From positions 1 through 63,356 of the forward strand of contig JAEYRZ010000208.1 of assembly GCA_023435265.1 (NCBI GenBank): a stretch of 63,356 nucleotides of DNA, in the 5' to 3' direction. The DNA is from Pseudomonadota bacterium (GTDB lineage Bacteria > Desulfobacterota > Desulfobacteria > Desulfobacterales > Desulfosarcinaceae). A program made the translations under genes and the position numbers. Shown here in pieces: positions 16,367 to 24,772 of this stretch (the stretch's first letter is position 1; the number at the start of each line of letters is the position of its first letter). The notes beneath the pieces were generated by a model that did no database searches, was not told the origin of the DNA, and saw only the letters and a program-made list of their open reading frames with translations.

Positions 16367-17356
16367 TTATTTCAGAAGACCGGCTTCCTTGAAGTACTTC
16401 TGGGCGCCTGGATGCAGCGGCGCGCTCAGGCCTTGCACCATCTCTTCCTTGGCCAACCCGGAAAATGCTTCGTGCAGCGCTTTGAACTTGTCGAGATTGT
16501 CGAAGATCTCCTTGGTGACCGCGTAAACGACTTTTTCGGGCACTTCGGAACTGGTCACGAAGGTCGCCTTGACGGCAAAGGTGGGCACATCTTCCTTGTT
16601 CAGGGCCTGCTCATAAAAGCTCATGGGGATCTTGGCCTTGACATAATAAGGATATTTCTTGATCAGCATGTCCATCTTGTCGTCGTCGATGGGGATGAAA
16701 CGGACTTTCTGCGCGCCGGCGGTGGATTCCTTGATCATGCCGGCCGGATTGCCCACCGTGTAGATGAAGGCATCGATGCGGCCGTCCTGAAGCATCTTGG
16801 GGGACTCGGCCGGCTTGAGGTCTTCGGCGGCCGCGAAATCCGCGTGTTTCATGCCGTACATCTCCAGAATGTCGAGGAAGTTCTGGCGCTGGCCCGAGCC
16901 GGGATTGCCCACCGCCACGCGTTTGCCCTTGAGATCGGTGAACTTCTTGATGCCGCTCGCTTCCGAGGCGACGATGAAAAAAGTCTCCGGATGGATGGAG
17001 AAGACCGCGCGCAGATTCTTCTTGGGCGCACCTTTCCATTCGGCCAGTCCGTTGATCGCCTGGTACTGCCGGTCGGATTGAACCACGCCGAACTCCAGAT
17101 CGCCCTGCGAGACCGCATTGACGTTGAAGACCGATCCACCGGTGGCCTCCACGGTGGCGCGGATGTTGTAAACATCCCGCTTCTCATTGACGATTTTGGC
17201 GATCGCGCCGCCGGTGGGATAGTAAACACCAGTGACGCCGCCCGTGCCGATGGTCACGAATTCCGCGGCCGACGCAACCGGGACGGGTGCGGCCGAAAGA
17301 AGCGCCGCTCCGAATACCAGCGCCATGATCAAACCGATCACTCGATACTGTTTCAT
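16367..17356 (-). CDS. TAXI-family TRAP transporter solute-binding protein
   Basis: The 329-residue product has a signal peptide (hydrophobic core within residues 5-28, Ala-rich cleavage region) and the TAXI hallmark EFVTIGTGGVTGVYYPTGGAI at the mature N-terminus, followed by ATGGSVFNVNAV. It is the periplasmic receptor for the fused permease encoded immediately downstream. A strong GAGGAG site precedes the ATG. The neighbouring acyl-CoA synthetase and enoyl-CoA hydratase suggest a carboxylic acid ligand. Confidence 0.94.
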   Translation of the reverse strand: MKQYRVIGLIMALVFGAALLSAAPVPVASAAEFVTIGTGGVTGVYYPTGGAIAKIVNEKRDVYNIRATVEATGGSVFNVNAVSQGDLEFGVVQSDRQYQAINGLAEWKGAPKKNLRAVFSIHPETFFIVASEASGIKKFTDLKGKRVAVGNPGSGQRQNFLDILEMYGMKHADFAAAEDLKPAESPKMLQDGRIDAFIYTVGNPAGMIKESTAGAQKVRFIPIDDDKMDMLIKKYPYYVKAKIPMSFYEQALNKEDVPTFAVKATFVTSSEVPEKVVYAVTKEIFDNLDKFKALHEAFSGLAKEEMVQGLSAPLHPGAQKYFKEAGLLK

Positions 17357-17403
17357 ACACTTTCTCCTCTCTTCGTTTAGGGTGGATGGTCGAAAAGTAA
17401 TGA

Positions 17404-18162
17404 CTACTTGCGCGAACTGAAATCGGACAATGCCTGCTGGCGCTCCGGCGCGGAGACGGTCGCCAGGCAGGCTTCGACCTCGTAATCCATCAGGGCTTCC
17501 AGGCTGACCTCGGGCGCCATGTCGATGCCTTTCTTGATCAGCCGGATCGAAAAGCCGGAATTGGGAATGATTTTGCGGGCCATCTGCATAGCGGCTTCCA
17601 TCAACTGATCGTCGGGAACTACCTGATTGACCAGTCCGATGCGATGCGCCTCCGTGCCGTCGATGTACTCGCTGGTGAAGAGCAACTCCTTGGCCTTGCC
17701 GGGGCCGACGAGCAGCGGCAGCAGGCGCATGGCGCCGCCGGTCACCGAAGAAGAGACTTTGGCCTCGGGGGAACCGAATTTGGCGCCCTGCGCGGCGATG
17801 CGCAAATCGCAGGCCAGGGCGAGTTCATAGCCCGATCCAAGCGCATAACCATTGACCGCCGCCAGCGTCGGCTTTTCGAAACGCAGAATCATGCGTGAGG
17901 TTTCCTGGAGGTGGTTCAAATAATCGCGGTACTGGGCCAGAGTGCGGTCCTTGGAGTCCTTCAGATCGGCACCGGTGGAAAAGGCGCGGCCCTGACCGGT
18001 AATCACGACCACGCGGACGTCATCGTCGGCGCGTGCCGTCATGAACGCGTCGTGAAGGTCGAGCCAGAGCTGCTTGTTCATGGCATTAAGCACTTTGGGC
18101 CGGTTCAGCGTAATGACGGCCACCTGTTCTTTTTTTTCATAAATGATCGTTTCATATCCCAT
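17404..18162 (-). CDS. Enoyl-CoA hydratase/isomerase family protein
   Basis: This 252-residue crotonase-fold protein has the oxyanion-hole segment GRAFSTGADL and the block VNGYALGSGYELALACDLRIAA. Both catalytic glutamates of enoyl-CoA hydratase are present, in GYELA and in FGSPEAK, so hydratase activity is plausible. The gene is 12 bp after the acyl-CoA synthetase, with an AAGGAG site, so the two are cotranscribed. It would hydrate the activated, unsaturated acyl-CoA derived from the transported acid. Exact substrate cannot be read. Confidence 0.9.
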   Translation of the reverse strand: MGYETIIYEKKEQVAVITLNRPKVLNAMNKQLWLDLHDAFMTARADDDVRVVVITGQGRAFSTGADLKDSKDRTLAQYRDYLNHLQETSRMILRFEKPTLAAVNGYALGSGYELALACDLRIAAQGAKFGSPEAKVSSSVTGGAMRLLPLLVGPGKAKELLFTSEYIDGTEAHRIGLVNQVVPDDQLMEAAMQMARKIIPNSGFSIRLIKKGIDMAPEVSLEALMDYEVEACLATVSAPERQQALSDFSSRK

Positions 18163-18174
18163 GCTGGATTCTCC

Positions 18175-20313
18175 TTAAGCGGTGAGGATGATACGCGAAT
18201 CGACGATCGAGCCGCCCAATGGATGCAGAATGACCGGGTTGAGGTCCAGTTCGGCGATTTCAGGATTCTCGACAGCCAGAGTCGAAAGTGCGGCCAGGAG
18301 CTTGCGGGCGAAAGCCAGGTCGGCCGGGGCGCGGCCGCGGGCGCCATCTAGAATCGCGCGCCCGCGGATCGAACCAAGCATGCGCTCGATATCTCCGGCC
18401 GTCAAGGGGGCTACGCCAAAAGCGACGTCCTTGAAGACTTCCACAAAAACGCCGCCCAATCCGAACATGATCACCGGTCCGAACGCCGGGTCGCGAAACA
18501 TGCCGAAAATGCATTCGACTCCCGGCGCCGCCATGGGGCTGATCAAATATCCTGTGATGCGTTCGGGTGTCGTATGCACTGCAACCCTGGCCTGCATCGC
18601 CGCGACCGCCTTTTCAACCTCGGCGGCGCTGTTCAGGTTCAGACTCACGCCGCCGGACTCCGATTTATGCAGGATGTCCGCAGCGACGATTTTGACCGCC
18701 ACCGGAAATCCAAGTTGCACGGCATGCCGGGCCGCTTCCTGGGACGAGGCAGCCAGTGCCGCGGGCGGAAGGTCGATGGCGCAGGCAGCCAGGAGATCGC
18801 GCGCTTCGGTCTCCAGAAGGTTGGTCCGGCCGGCCTTGCGGACGGCGGCGATCCTGGTTTGAACCGCCTGGCGCCGGCCTGTGTCTGACTTCATCCGGAC
18901 CGGTTCTTCCGAACGCGACTGATTTGCGGCTTGACGCGCCAGGGTAGCCAGAATCTGCGCCACACGGTCGGCGCTGATCTGGACGGGAACGCCCCCGGCC
19001 TTCAGCACCTGGATCGCCTCGTACGATTCCTGGGCGAAACTGGTGTGCACCGCCAGGGGTTTGCCGCTTGCGCGGACCTGTTCGACCAGGCGCCGGGCGG
19101 CGTCCGCCTCGATGGGGCCCACATGCGGTGCGATGATGTCTTTGAACCCGCCGAAGAAGCCGGTCAAATACACCATATCGACCTCATCGCCCGCCGTCAG
19201 GCGCGTTACGCAATCGCTGATCACGATCGGGTTCTCTTCGGCCGTCCCGCCGTAATCGATCGGGTTGTGGGCCGGCATGCCGGCGAGCAGGAGCGGTTTT
19301 ATGCTCTTCTGGCACGCATCGGACAAGATCGGCACCGCAAGTCCCCAACGCTCGGCGTTGTCCGCCGCGACCGAGTTGTCGCCTCCGCCTTCCGACAGAA
19401 TCGCCACACGATTGCCTTTGGGGACCGGGCAGTCGAGGAAGGCTTCGGCTATATCGAACATTTCGTCGATGTTGGCGACGCGGATGATGCCCGCCTGCTC
19501 GAAGGCCGCTTCGACGATGCGGTCGTCGGCGGCCAGGGCACCGGTATGGCTGGCGCTGGCCCGGCGTCCGGCGGTGGTGCGCCCGACCTTGATCGCGATG
19601 ATGGGCTTTTTGCGAACGGCCTTGCGGCACACATTGACCAGCGCATCCCCTTCCCGGATGCTCTCCAGGTAGAGCATGATCACCTTGGTCTGCGGGTCTT
19701 CGGCCAGATACTCGACATATTCATGAAAGCGGACGCCGATGGCGTTCCCGGACGAGATGATCCGCGAAAAGCCGCGGTTGCGGCTGCGCGCGAAATGGGT
19801 CAGCGAGTCGATGATATTGCCGCTCTGGGCCAGGATGGAGAGCTGACCCGGCTGGATCCCGGGAATGCCCAAAATATTCATCCGCCCGGAGGCGCTGTAC
19901 ATTCCGGAGCAGTTGGGACCGATGATATGCATGCCGTATTGTCCGGCGATGGCCATGATCTCGGCCTCGATCCGCTTGCCCTCCGGACCGGTCTCACCCA
20001 ATCCCGCCGTGATGATCACGACGCCTTTGGCCCCTTTGGCCGCGGCTTCACGGACCGCTTCCGGGATAAAGCGGCCGGCGATCACCACCATGACCAGATC
20101 GACCGGTCCCTCCACGGCGGTCATCGAAGGATAGCTCTTGCGGCCGAACAAGGTGTCGCGTTTGGGATTGATCAGGTAGACCGTACCGTCGTAGCCGCCT
20201 TCAATCAGGCTGCGCGTCCGGCGTTCAGAGGCCTTGCCCGCCACTTCGGAAGCGCCCACGACCGCCACGGCGGCGGGATTGAAAAGTGGATCGAGCGGAT
20301 GTGTCGGTTGCAT
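18175..20313 (-). CDS. Acyl-CoA synthetase, NDP-forming (fused alpha-beta)
   Basis: A 712-residue protein in which the CoA-binding and succinyl-CoA-ligase-like domains (residues 1-460) are fused to an ATP-grasp domain (about 480-710). The phosphohistidine is His256 in SASHTGALA; HIIGPNCSGMYS and ILHKSESGGVSLNL are further family motifs. Such ADP-forming acetate/acyl-CoA ligases make an acyl-CoA and ATP reversibly, or activate acids at the cost of one ATP. In this operon activation of the imported acid is likely. The start has a GAGGAG site. Confidence 0.92.
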   Translation of the reverse strand: MQPTHPLDPLFNPAAVAVVGASEVAGKASERRTRSLIEGGYDGTVYLINPKRDTLFGRKSYPSMTAVEGPVDLVMVVIAGRFIPEAVREAAAKGAKGVVIITAGLGETGPEGKRIEAEIMAIAGQYGMHIIGPNCSGMYSASGRMNILGIPGIQPGQLSILAQSGNIIDSLTHFARSRNRGFSRIISSGNAIGVRFHEYVEYLAEDPQTKVIMLYLESIREGDALVNVCRKAVRKKPIIAIKVGRTTAGRRASASHTGALAADDRIVEAAFEQAGIIRVANIDEMFDIAEAFLDCPVPKGNRVAILSEGGGDNSVAADNAERWGLAVPILSDACQKSIKPLLLAGMPAHNPIDYGGTAEENPIVISDCVTRLTAGDEVDMVYLTGFFGGFKDIIAPHVGPIEADAARRLVEQVRASGKPLAVHTSFAQESYEAIQVLKAGGVPVQISADRVAQILATLARQAANQSRSEEPVRMKSDTGRRQAVQTRIAAVRKAGRTNLLETEARDLLAACAIDLPPAALAASSQEAARHAVQLGFPVAVKIVAADILHKSESGGVSLNLNSAAEVEKAVAAMQARVAVHTTPERITGYLISPMAAPGVECIFGMFRDPAFGPVIMFGLGGVFVEVFKDVAFGVAPLTAGDIERMLGSIRGRAILDGARGRAPADLAFARKLLAALSTLAVENPEIAELDLNPVILHPLGGSIVDSRIILTA

Positions 20314-20366
20314 CGTGTATCTCCTCTTTTACATGCTCTTTTGACGGAGCCGTAGAAAAACGACTT

Positions 20367-21311
20367 CTATGAGTTGGTCTTTTTTCGCTTATCCGTTTTG
20401 GCATTCGCCTTTTCAGAGGCGCCCGCCCAGCTGGGCAGCGAGCGAACCTCGATTTGATGATAGGTTCGCTGTTTGTCCCAAATCTGCTCCATCTTCTGCA
20501 AATGCTCGATCGCCTTGGTTCCCTTTAGAAATCCGATTCCCGTGATCAGGGCATTCAGCACACTGGAGGCCGCAACGTAGGATTCGATAAAGGAGTCGAT
20601 GCGGCAGGGAGCGCACAGCAGGTGATCCGAATGCGGGGCAAGCGGCGAAACAGTCGAATCGGTCAGGCTGATCACCTTCGCGCCGGCCCGGCGGGCGGCT
20701 TCGACGATCTGGACGGTCAGGCGGGTGTATCGGGGAAACGAAATCGCCACCAGGATATCGCCGCGGCCCACCTGCCCCACCTCACGCCACAGCTCCCATG
20801 TCCCGGGTTTCAGGATGCGCACCTGCTTGCCCAGCAGGGTGAGGCCGCTCTGCAGAAAAACCGCCAGTGAATAGGCCGAACGCAGTCCTACAAGATAAAC
20901 GAGCGACGCCTCGTGCAGGATCCGTGCGACCTCGCTCAACGTGGCGCCGTCCAGAGTTTGAGACAGTGTCGCGAGGCTGTTGGTGTCCTGCCGGATCACG
21001 GCGCTCATCAGATCGCCGACCGAATGAATTCCTTCGGCACTGCTTTTGAGGCGTTCGACCGTGTCCAGCCGGTTCATGATCAACCGGCCCAGATCCTGCT
21101 TCATTTCTTTGTAGCCGGAGTAGCCCAGCACCTGCGCCAGCCGCACCACAGTGGCCTCGGAGACGGCCGATGCCTGAGCCAACTGAGCGGTCGTGAGGAA
21201 TACCACGCGCTCCCGATGATCCAGAACGTACTTCAGCAGCCTGGATTGGTTCGGAGTCAGCGGTGCCGTCGGGTTCAGCAAATTTCGGGTCGGCCTCGAC
21301 ATGGGGAACAT
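20367..21311 (-). CDS. RpiR/MurR-family regulator with SIS domain
   Basis: The 314-residue protein has an N-terminal HTH_6 domain (about residues 15-85; TTAQLAQASAVSEATVVRLAQ is the helix-turn-helix region) and a SIS sugar-phosphate-binding-type domain (about 125-260; YLVGLRSAYSLA, DILVAISFPRYTRLTV). It is first in the operon containing the acyl-CoA synthetase, hydratase and TAXI transporter, with 53 bp to the next gene. A pair of operator-like repeats lies directly upstream. The SIS ligand may be a non-sugar here. It ends in a short Lys-rich tail. Confidence 0.92.
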   Translation of the reverse strand: MFPMSRPTRNLLNPTAPLTPNQSRLLKYVLDHRERVVFLTTAQLAQASAVSEATVVRLAQVLGYSGYKEMKQDLGRLIMNRLDTVERLKSSAEGIHSVGDLMSAVIRQDTNSLATLSQTLDGATLSEVARILHEASLVYLVGLRSAYSLAVFLQSGLTLLGKQVRILKPGTWELWREVGQVGRGDILVAISFPRYTRLTVQIVEAARRAGAKVISLTDSTVSPLAPHSDHLLCAPCRIDSFIESYVAASSVLNALITGIGFLKGTKAIEHLQKMEQIWDKQRTYHQIEVRSLPSWAGASEKANAKTDKRKKTNS

Positions 21312-21315
21312 CCCG

Positions 21316-21363
21316 CATGAAATTTTTATTACATTGAATCTGATTCATGAAACTTTTCTTACA
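21316..21363 (-). promoter_or_regulatory. Twin operator-like direct repeat upstream of the RpiR gene
   Basis: CATGAAATTTTTATTACA (21316-21333) and CATGAAACTTTTCTTACA (21346-21363) are identical at 16 of 18 positions and start exactly 30 bp apart, about three helical turns. TGAAA and TTACA ends are compatible with RpiR-family operators. The position just upstream of the RpiR start suggests autoregulation of the whole operon. Confidence 0.55.
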
Positions 21364-21495
21364 TCCCCGTGGTTTTGTCAAGTCCATAACGTGTACGCTC
21401 GTAAGGAGGCGGGCGGGTAAAGCGAGCTCACCCTGCCCGCAGGGCGGTGGGAAAAATTATGCTCTGGAAAAACTTATGGTGCTTGCGGACGGGCG

Positions 21496-22374
21496 CTATT
21501 GGACGGTCGTCTTTTCCACGGGAACCGGGCGCAGCGCGAGCAGCGCCGCTGCACACAAAATCAGCACCATGCCCGCGATCTGTAAAGGACCGATGCGTTC
21601 ACCCAGAAATGCGCAGGCCAGAACAACCGTCGTCACCGGCTCAAACGTCGAGATCAGCGAGGCATCCACTGCACCGATGGCCTTCATGCCCCCGAAAAAG
21701 AAGGAGATCGCCAGGGCCGTACAAAGAACGCCGATGCAGGCCACCCATATCCACCCGGAGGGCACGCGCGGCACATTCAGGCCGCGCCAAAAAGCCATCA
21801 GTGCCAGGCTGGCGGCGGCCCCGGCCATGATCACCGCCGCGGCGGAGAACGGCTCGCTGCCGCGCATCACCGTTGCACCCGTGACGATATACAGGGAGTA
21901 GATCAGGGCGGCGCCGAGGGCCCAAACGATGCCGGTGGTCGATCCGCCTGATGTGAGGCCGATCACCATTCCAGTGCCGCCCAGGGCCATGATCAGCGCC
22001 AGCAGCTTGTATGCCGAGGCCCTTTCGTTGAGAAAGAGCACCGACATGATCATGACCATGATGGGATAAAGATAGAGCAGGATGGCCACCAGGCCGGCCG
22101 GGATCAGCGTCAGGGCGGTAAAGTAGGCGGTCGACTGACCGGCATAGCCCAAAAAGCCCATCAGGAAGAGAATCACACAGATGCGGCCGCGCGGAAAGGG
22201 TACGTTCTTGATGCGCAGAACCGCGGCCATGCACAAAGCGCCGATCAGGAACCGGAAAAACAGAAGCGAAACGGGATCGCTGCCCGCCGCATAGGCGAAG
22301 CGGGCAAAAATCGGCATGGCGCCGAAAGCCGCCGCAGAAACCAGCACCAGACAGAACCCATAAATTCGATGCAT
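21496..22374 (-). CDS. EamA/DMT-family permease
   Basis: This 292-residue protein has about ten hydrophobic segments and the two EamA halves typical of drug/metabolite transporters (FAYAAGSDPVSLLFFRFLIG in the first half, ALAISFFFGGMKAIGAVDASLI and TVVLACAFLGERIG in the second). I chose the ATG at 22374, giving the usual N-terminal hydrophobic start; an open frame extends 29 codons upstream. It would export small metabolites. The substrate is unknown and the neighbours give no hint. Confidence 0.88.
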   Translation of the reverse strand: MHRIYGFCLVLVSAAAFGAMPIFARFAYAAGSDPVSLLFFRFLIGALCMAAVLRIKNVPFPRGRICVILFLMGFLGYAGQSTAYFTALTLIPAGLVAILLYLYPIMVMIMSVLFLNERASAYKLLALIMALGGTGMVIGLTSGGSTTGIVWALGAALIYSLYIVTGATVMRGSEPFSAAAVIMAGAAASLALMAFWRGLNVPRVPSGWIWVACIGVLCTALAISFFFGGMKAIGAVDASLISTFEPVTTVVLACAFLGERIGPLQIAGMVLILCAAALLALRPVPVEKTTVQ

Positions 22375-22522
22375 TCGAAACACCGAAGGTGGAGAATTCG
22401 AAGCGAAGTGATGGGGCCGCCAAAAACGTTCCGGTCGGCCCCGGAATAAGTTTATCGGCAAGGCGGCGCCGGTGGTTGTTTGGACGAGATTCCGCCGGCT
22501 GCTTCCGTGATCACGCCTATCG

Positions 22523-24349
22523 TTACGCCTCCGCCTTCTTCTTGCCCGCGCGCTTGCGCTCGTTCTCGGTTAAGTAATTCTTGCGTAGGCGAATCGATTT
22601 GGGGGTCACCTCGACCATCTCATCTTCGCGGATGAAATGCAACGCGCGCTCGAGGGTCATCATTTTGACCGGCGACAGGATCACGTTTTCATCATGGCCG
22701 GCCGCACGGATATTGGTCAACTTCTTCTCCTTGCAGGGGTTGGCCTTGAGATCGGTCGGGCGGTTGTGTTCGCCGAAGATCATGCCTTCATAAACCGGAT
22801 CGCCCGGAACAATGAAAAGCTGCCCGCGCGGTTCCAGGTTGAACAGCGCGTAGGCCACGGCGACACCCTGGCGGTCGCAGACGATCGATCCGGTGAAACG
22901 GCTTGGGAAATCACCGCGGTACTCGTCATAACCCGCGAAACGCGAGTTCATGATGCCGGTGCCCTTGGTGTCGGTCAGAAACTCGTCCCGATAGCCGATC
23001 AGGGCGCGCGAAGGGATCGAAAAGACCAGCCGCACCCGGCCGCTGCCGTGGTTGACCATATTGGTCATCTGCCCTTTGCGGGCGGAGAGCTTCTCGGTGA
23101 CGATACCCAGAAAGGTTTCATCGCAATCGATATAGAGCTGCTCCATGGGCTCGAGTTTGCGGCCCTGGTCGTACTTGAAAATCACTTCGGGCCGGCCGAC
23201 CGAAAGCTCGAAACCCTCCCGGCGCATGGTTTCGATCATGATCGCCATCTGAAACTCACCGCGTCCCTTGACCAGAAACACTTCGCGGCTGTCGGTCTCT
23301 TCCACCTGAATGGCCACATTGCGCATGGTTTCCTTGAACAAGCGTTCGCGGATTTTGCTGGACTGCACATAGCGTCCTTCGAGGCCGGCAAAAGGAGACG
23401 AGTTGATCGTAAAGCGCATGCCGACCGTAGGCTCGTCCACCCGGATGCGCTTGAGTGCGCGCGGTGCCGAGCGGGTGCAGATGGTGTCGCCGATGCGCAC
23501 ATCCTGAATTCCGGAAAGCACGATGATATCACCCGGGTCTGCCTGTTCGACGGACTTGAGGGTGGGGCCTTCGTAAACTTGGAGCTGATTCACCTTCAAG
23601 GCGTGCTGCTCGCCGTCTTCGCCGAGGCACACCAGCGCATCGTTATGACGGGCCTGGCCGTTGGACACCTTGCCGACCGCCAGACGGCCCAGGTAATCGC
23701 TGTACCCCAGGTCGGAGACCAGCATCTGAAAGGGGGCCTGCGGGTCGAAGCGCGGGCCGGGAATCTTCGCCACGATCAGATCCAGCAGAGGCTGCAGATT
23801 TTCACCGCGTCCCTGCGCCGTGGCTTGAGCCACGCCGTCGCGGCCCACGGCGTAGAGATAGGGGAAGTCGAGCTGGTCTTCGCGGGCATCCAGATCGATG
23901 AACAGGTCGTAAATTTCATCCAGCACCTGGGCCGGCCGGGCGTCCTGGCGGTCGATCTTGTTGATCACCACGATGACCGGCAGGCGTGCGGCCAGTGTCT
24001 TCTCCAGCACGAAGCGGGTCTGGGGCAAGGGACCCTCGGAGGCATCCACCAGCAGCAGCGCGCCGTCGGCCATAGAGAGCGCACGTTCCACCTCGCCGCC
24101 GAAATCGGCGTGCCCCGGCGTGTCGATGATATTGATTTTGACACCCTCCCACATCACCGCACAATTTTTGGCGGCGATGGTGATGCCGCGTTCACGCTCC
24201 AGATCCATGCTGTCCATGAGTCGTTCGGCCACCTGCTGGCCTTCGCGGAACAGCCCGCTCTGGCGGAACATGGCATCCACCAGGGTGGTCTTGCCGTGAT
24301 CGACGTGTGCGATGATGGCGATGTTGCGGATCGCATTGTTTTGAGCCAT
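22523..24349 (-). CDS. typA: Ribosome-associated GTPase BipA/TypA
   Basis: The 608-residue product has all GTPase motifs: AHVDHGKTT (G1), DTPGHADFGGEVERAL (G3) and NKIDRQDARP (G4), followed by EF-G-like domains and the BipA C-terminal domain ending in a Lys-rich tail (ERKRAGKKKAEA). BipA acts in 50S subunit assembly and stress adaptation. The ATG at 24349 gives the standard MAQNNAIRNIAIIAHVDHG-type N-terminus; an in-frame start 25 codons upstream is less likely. Length is normal. Confidence 0.97.
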   Translation of the reverse strand: MAQNNAIRNIAIIAHVDHGKTTLVDAMFRQSGLFREGQQVAERLMDSMDLERERGITIAAKNCAVMWEGVKINIIDTPGHADFGGEVERALSMADGALLLVDASEGPLPQTRFVLEKTLAARLPVIVVINKIDRQDARPAQVLDEIYDLFIDLDAREDQLDFPYLYAVGRDGVAQATAQGRGENLQPLLDLIVAKIPGPRFDPQAPFQMLVSDLGYSDYLGRLAVGKVSNGQARHNDALVCLGEDGEQHALKVNQLQVYEGPTLKSVEQADPGDIIVLSGIQDVRIGDTICTRSAPRALKRIRVDEPTVGMRFTINSSPFAGLEGRYVQSSKIRERLFKETMRNVAIQVEETDSREVFLVKGRGEFQMAIMIETMRREGFELSVGRPEVIFKYDQGRKLEPMEQLYIDCDETFLGIVTEKLSARKGQMTNMVNHGSGRVRLVFSIPSRALIGYRDEFLTDTKGTGIMNSRFAGYDEYRGDFPSRFTGSIVCDRQGVAVAYALFNLEPRGQLFIVPGDPVYEGMIFGEHNRPTDLKANPCKEKKLTNIRAAGHDENVILSPVKMMTLERALHFIREDEMVEVTPKSIRLRKNYLTENERKRAGKKKAEA

Positions 24350-24565
24350 AGCATTTTTTCCTCGTCCCGAAAAAGAGGCGGCATGCACCGCACTTTGCTG
24401 CAAGCCGCCCGAAAACCTCGCCATTTATTGCATCGGGACCACTTTGTCCAACAAAAAAGGGGTACAGAGCCCAAGTACACTATCGGCAACTCGCCCGGCC
24501 GGGTCAATCCACTTGATTCGCCGGCGAATTTCACTGTAATAAAGCGGAATCGTTAATCCTAATGA

Positions 24566-24741
24566 ATTCGTAAAAAGGGACATTCGCTCCAAAGATTGAA
24601 CGGTAAAAGGTTAACGTGAAGCTGAAAGGTGAAAGAAATGTTCGGATGATTATAAAACTTTACAACGTACCTTCCTTTCAGCTTTAAACTATCAACTTTC
24701 AGCTCGCTGCCCGGGAGCAAAACATAGGGTTTTTTACGAAT
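24566..24741. repeat. Intergenic nested inverted-repeat element
   Basis: In the 423-bp gap between typA and ettA, outer arms ATTCGTAAAAA (24566-24576) and TTTTTACGAAT (24731-24741) are perfect inverted repeats. Nested inside are AAGCTGAAAGG (24619-24629) and CCTTTCAGCTT (24674-24684), also perfect, with a third related copy ACTTTCAGCT nearby. The region has lower GC than its surroundings and no open frame. It looks like a miniature palindromic repeat of the REP/MITE type. Copy number outside the window is unknown. Confidence 0.55.
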
Positions 24742-24772
24742 CTATCACAGTTTTGAAGGAGGCGTGCCGCCC

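Noticed and set aside
22637..24556. 639-codon open frame antisense to typA
   Set aside because: It is the mirror of the strongly conserved BipA gene, with His/Asp/Gln-rich composition typical of antisense translation in GC-rich DNA.
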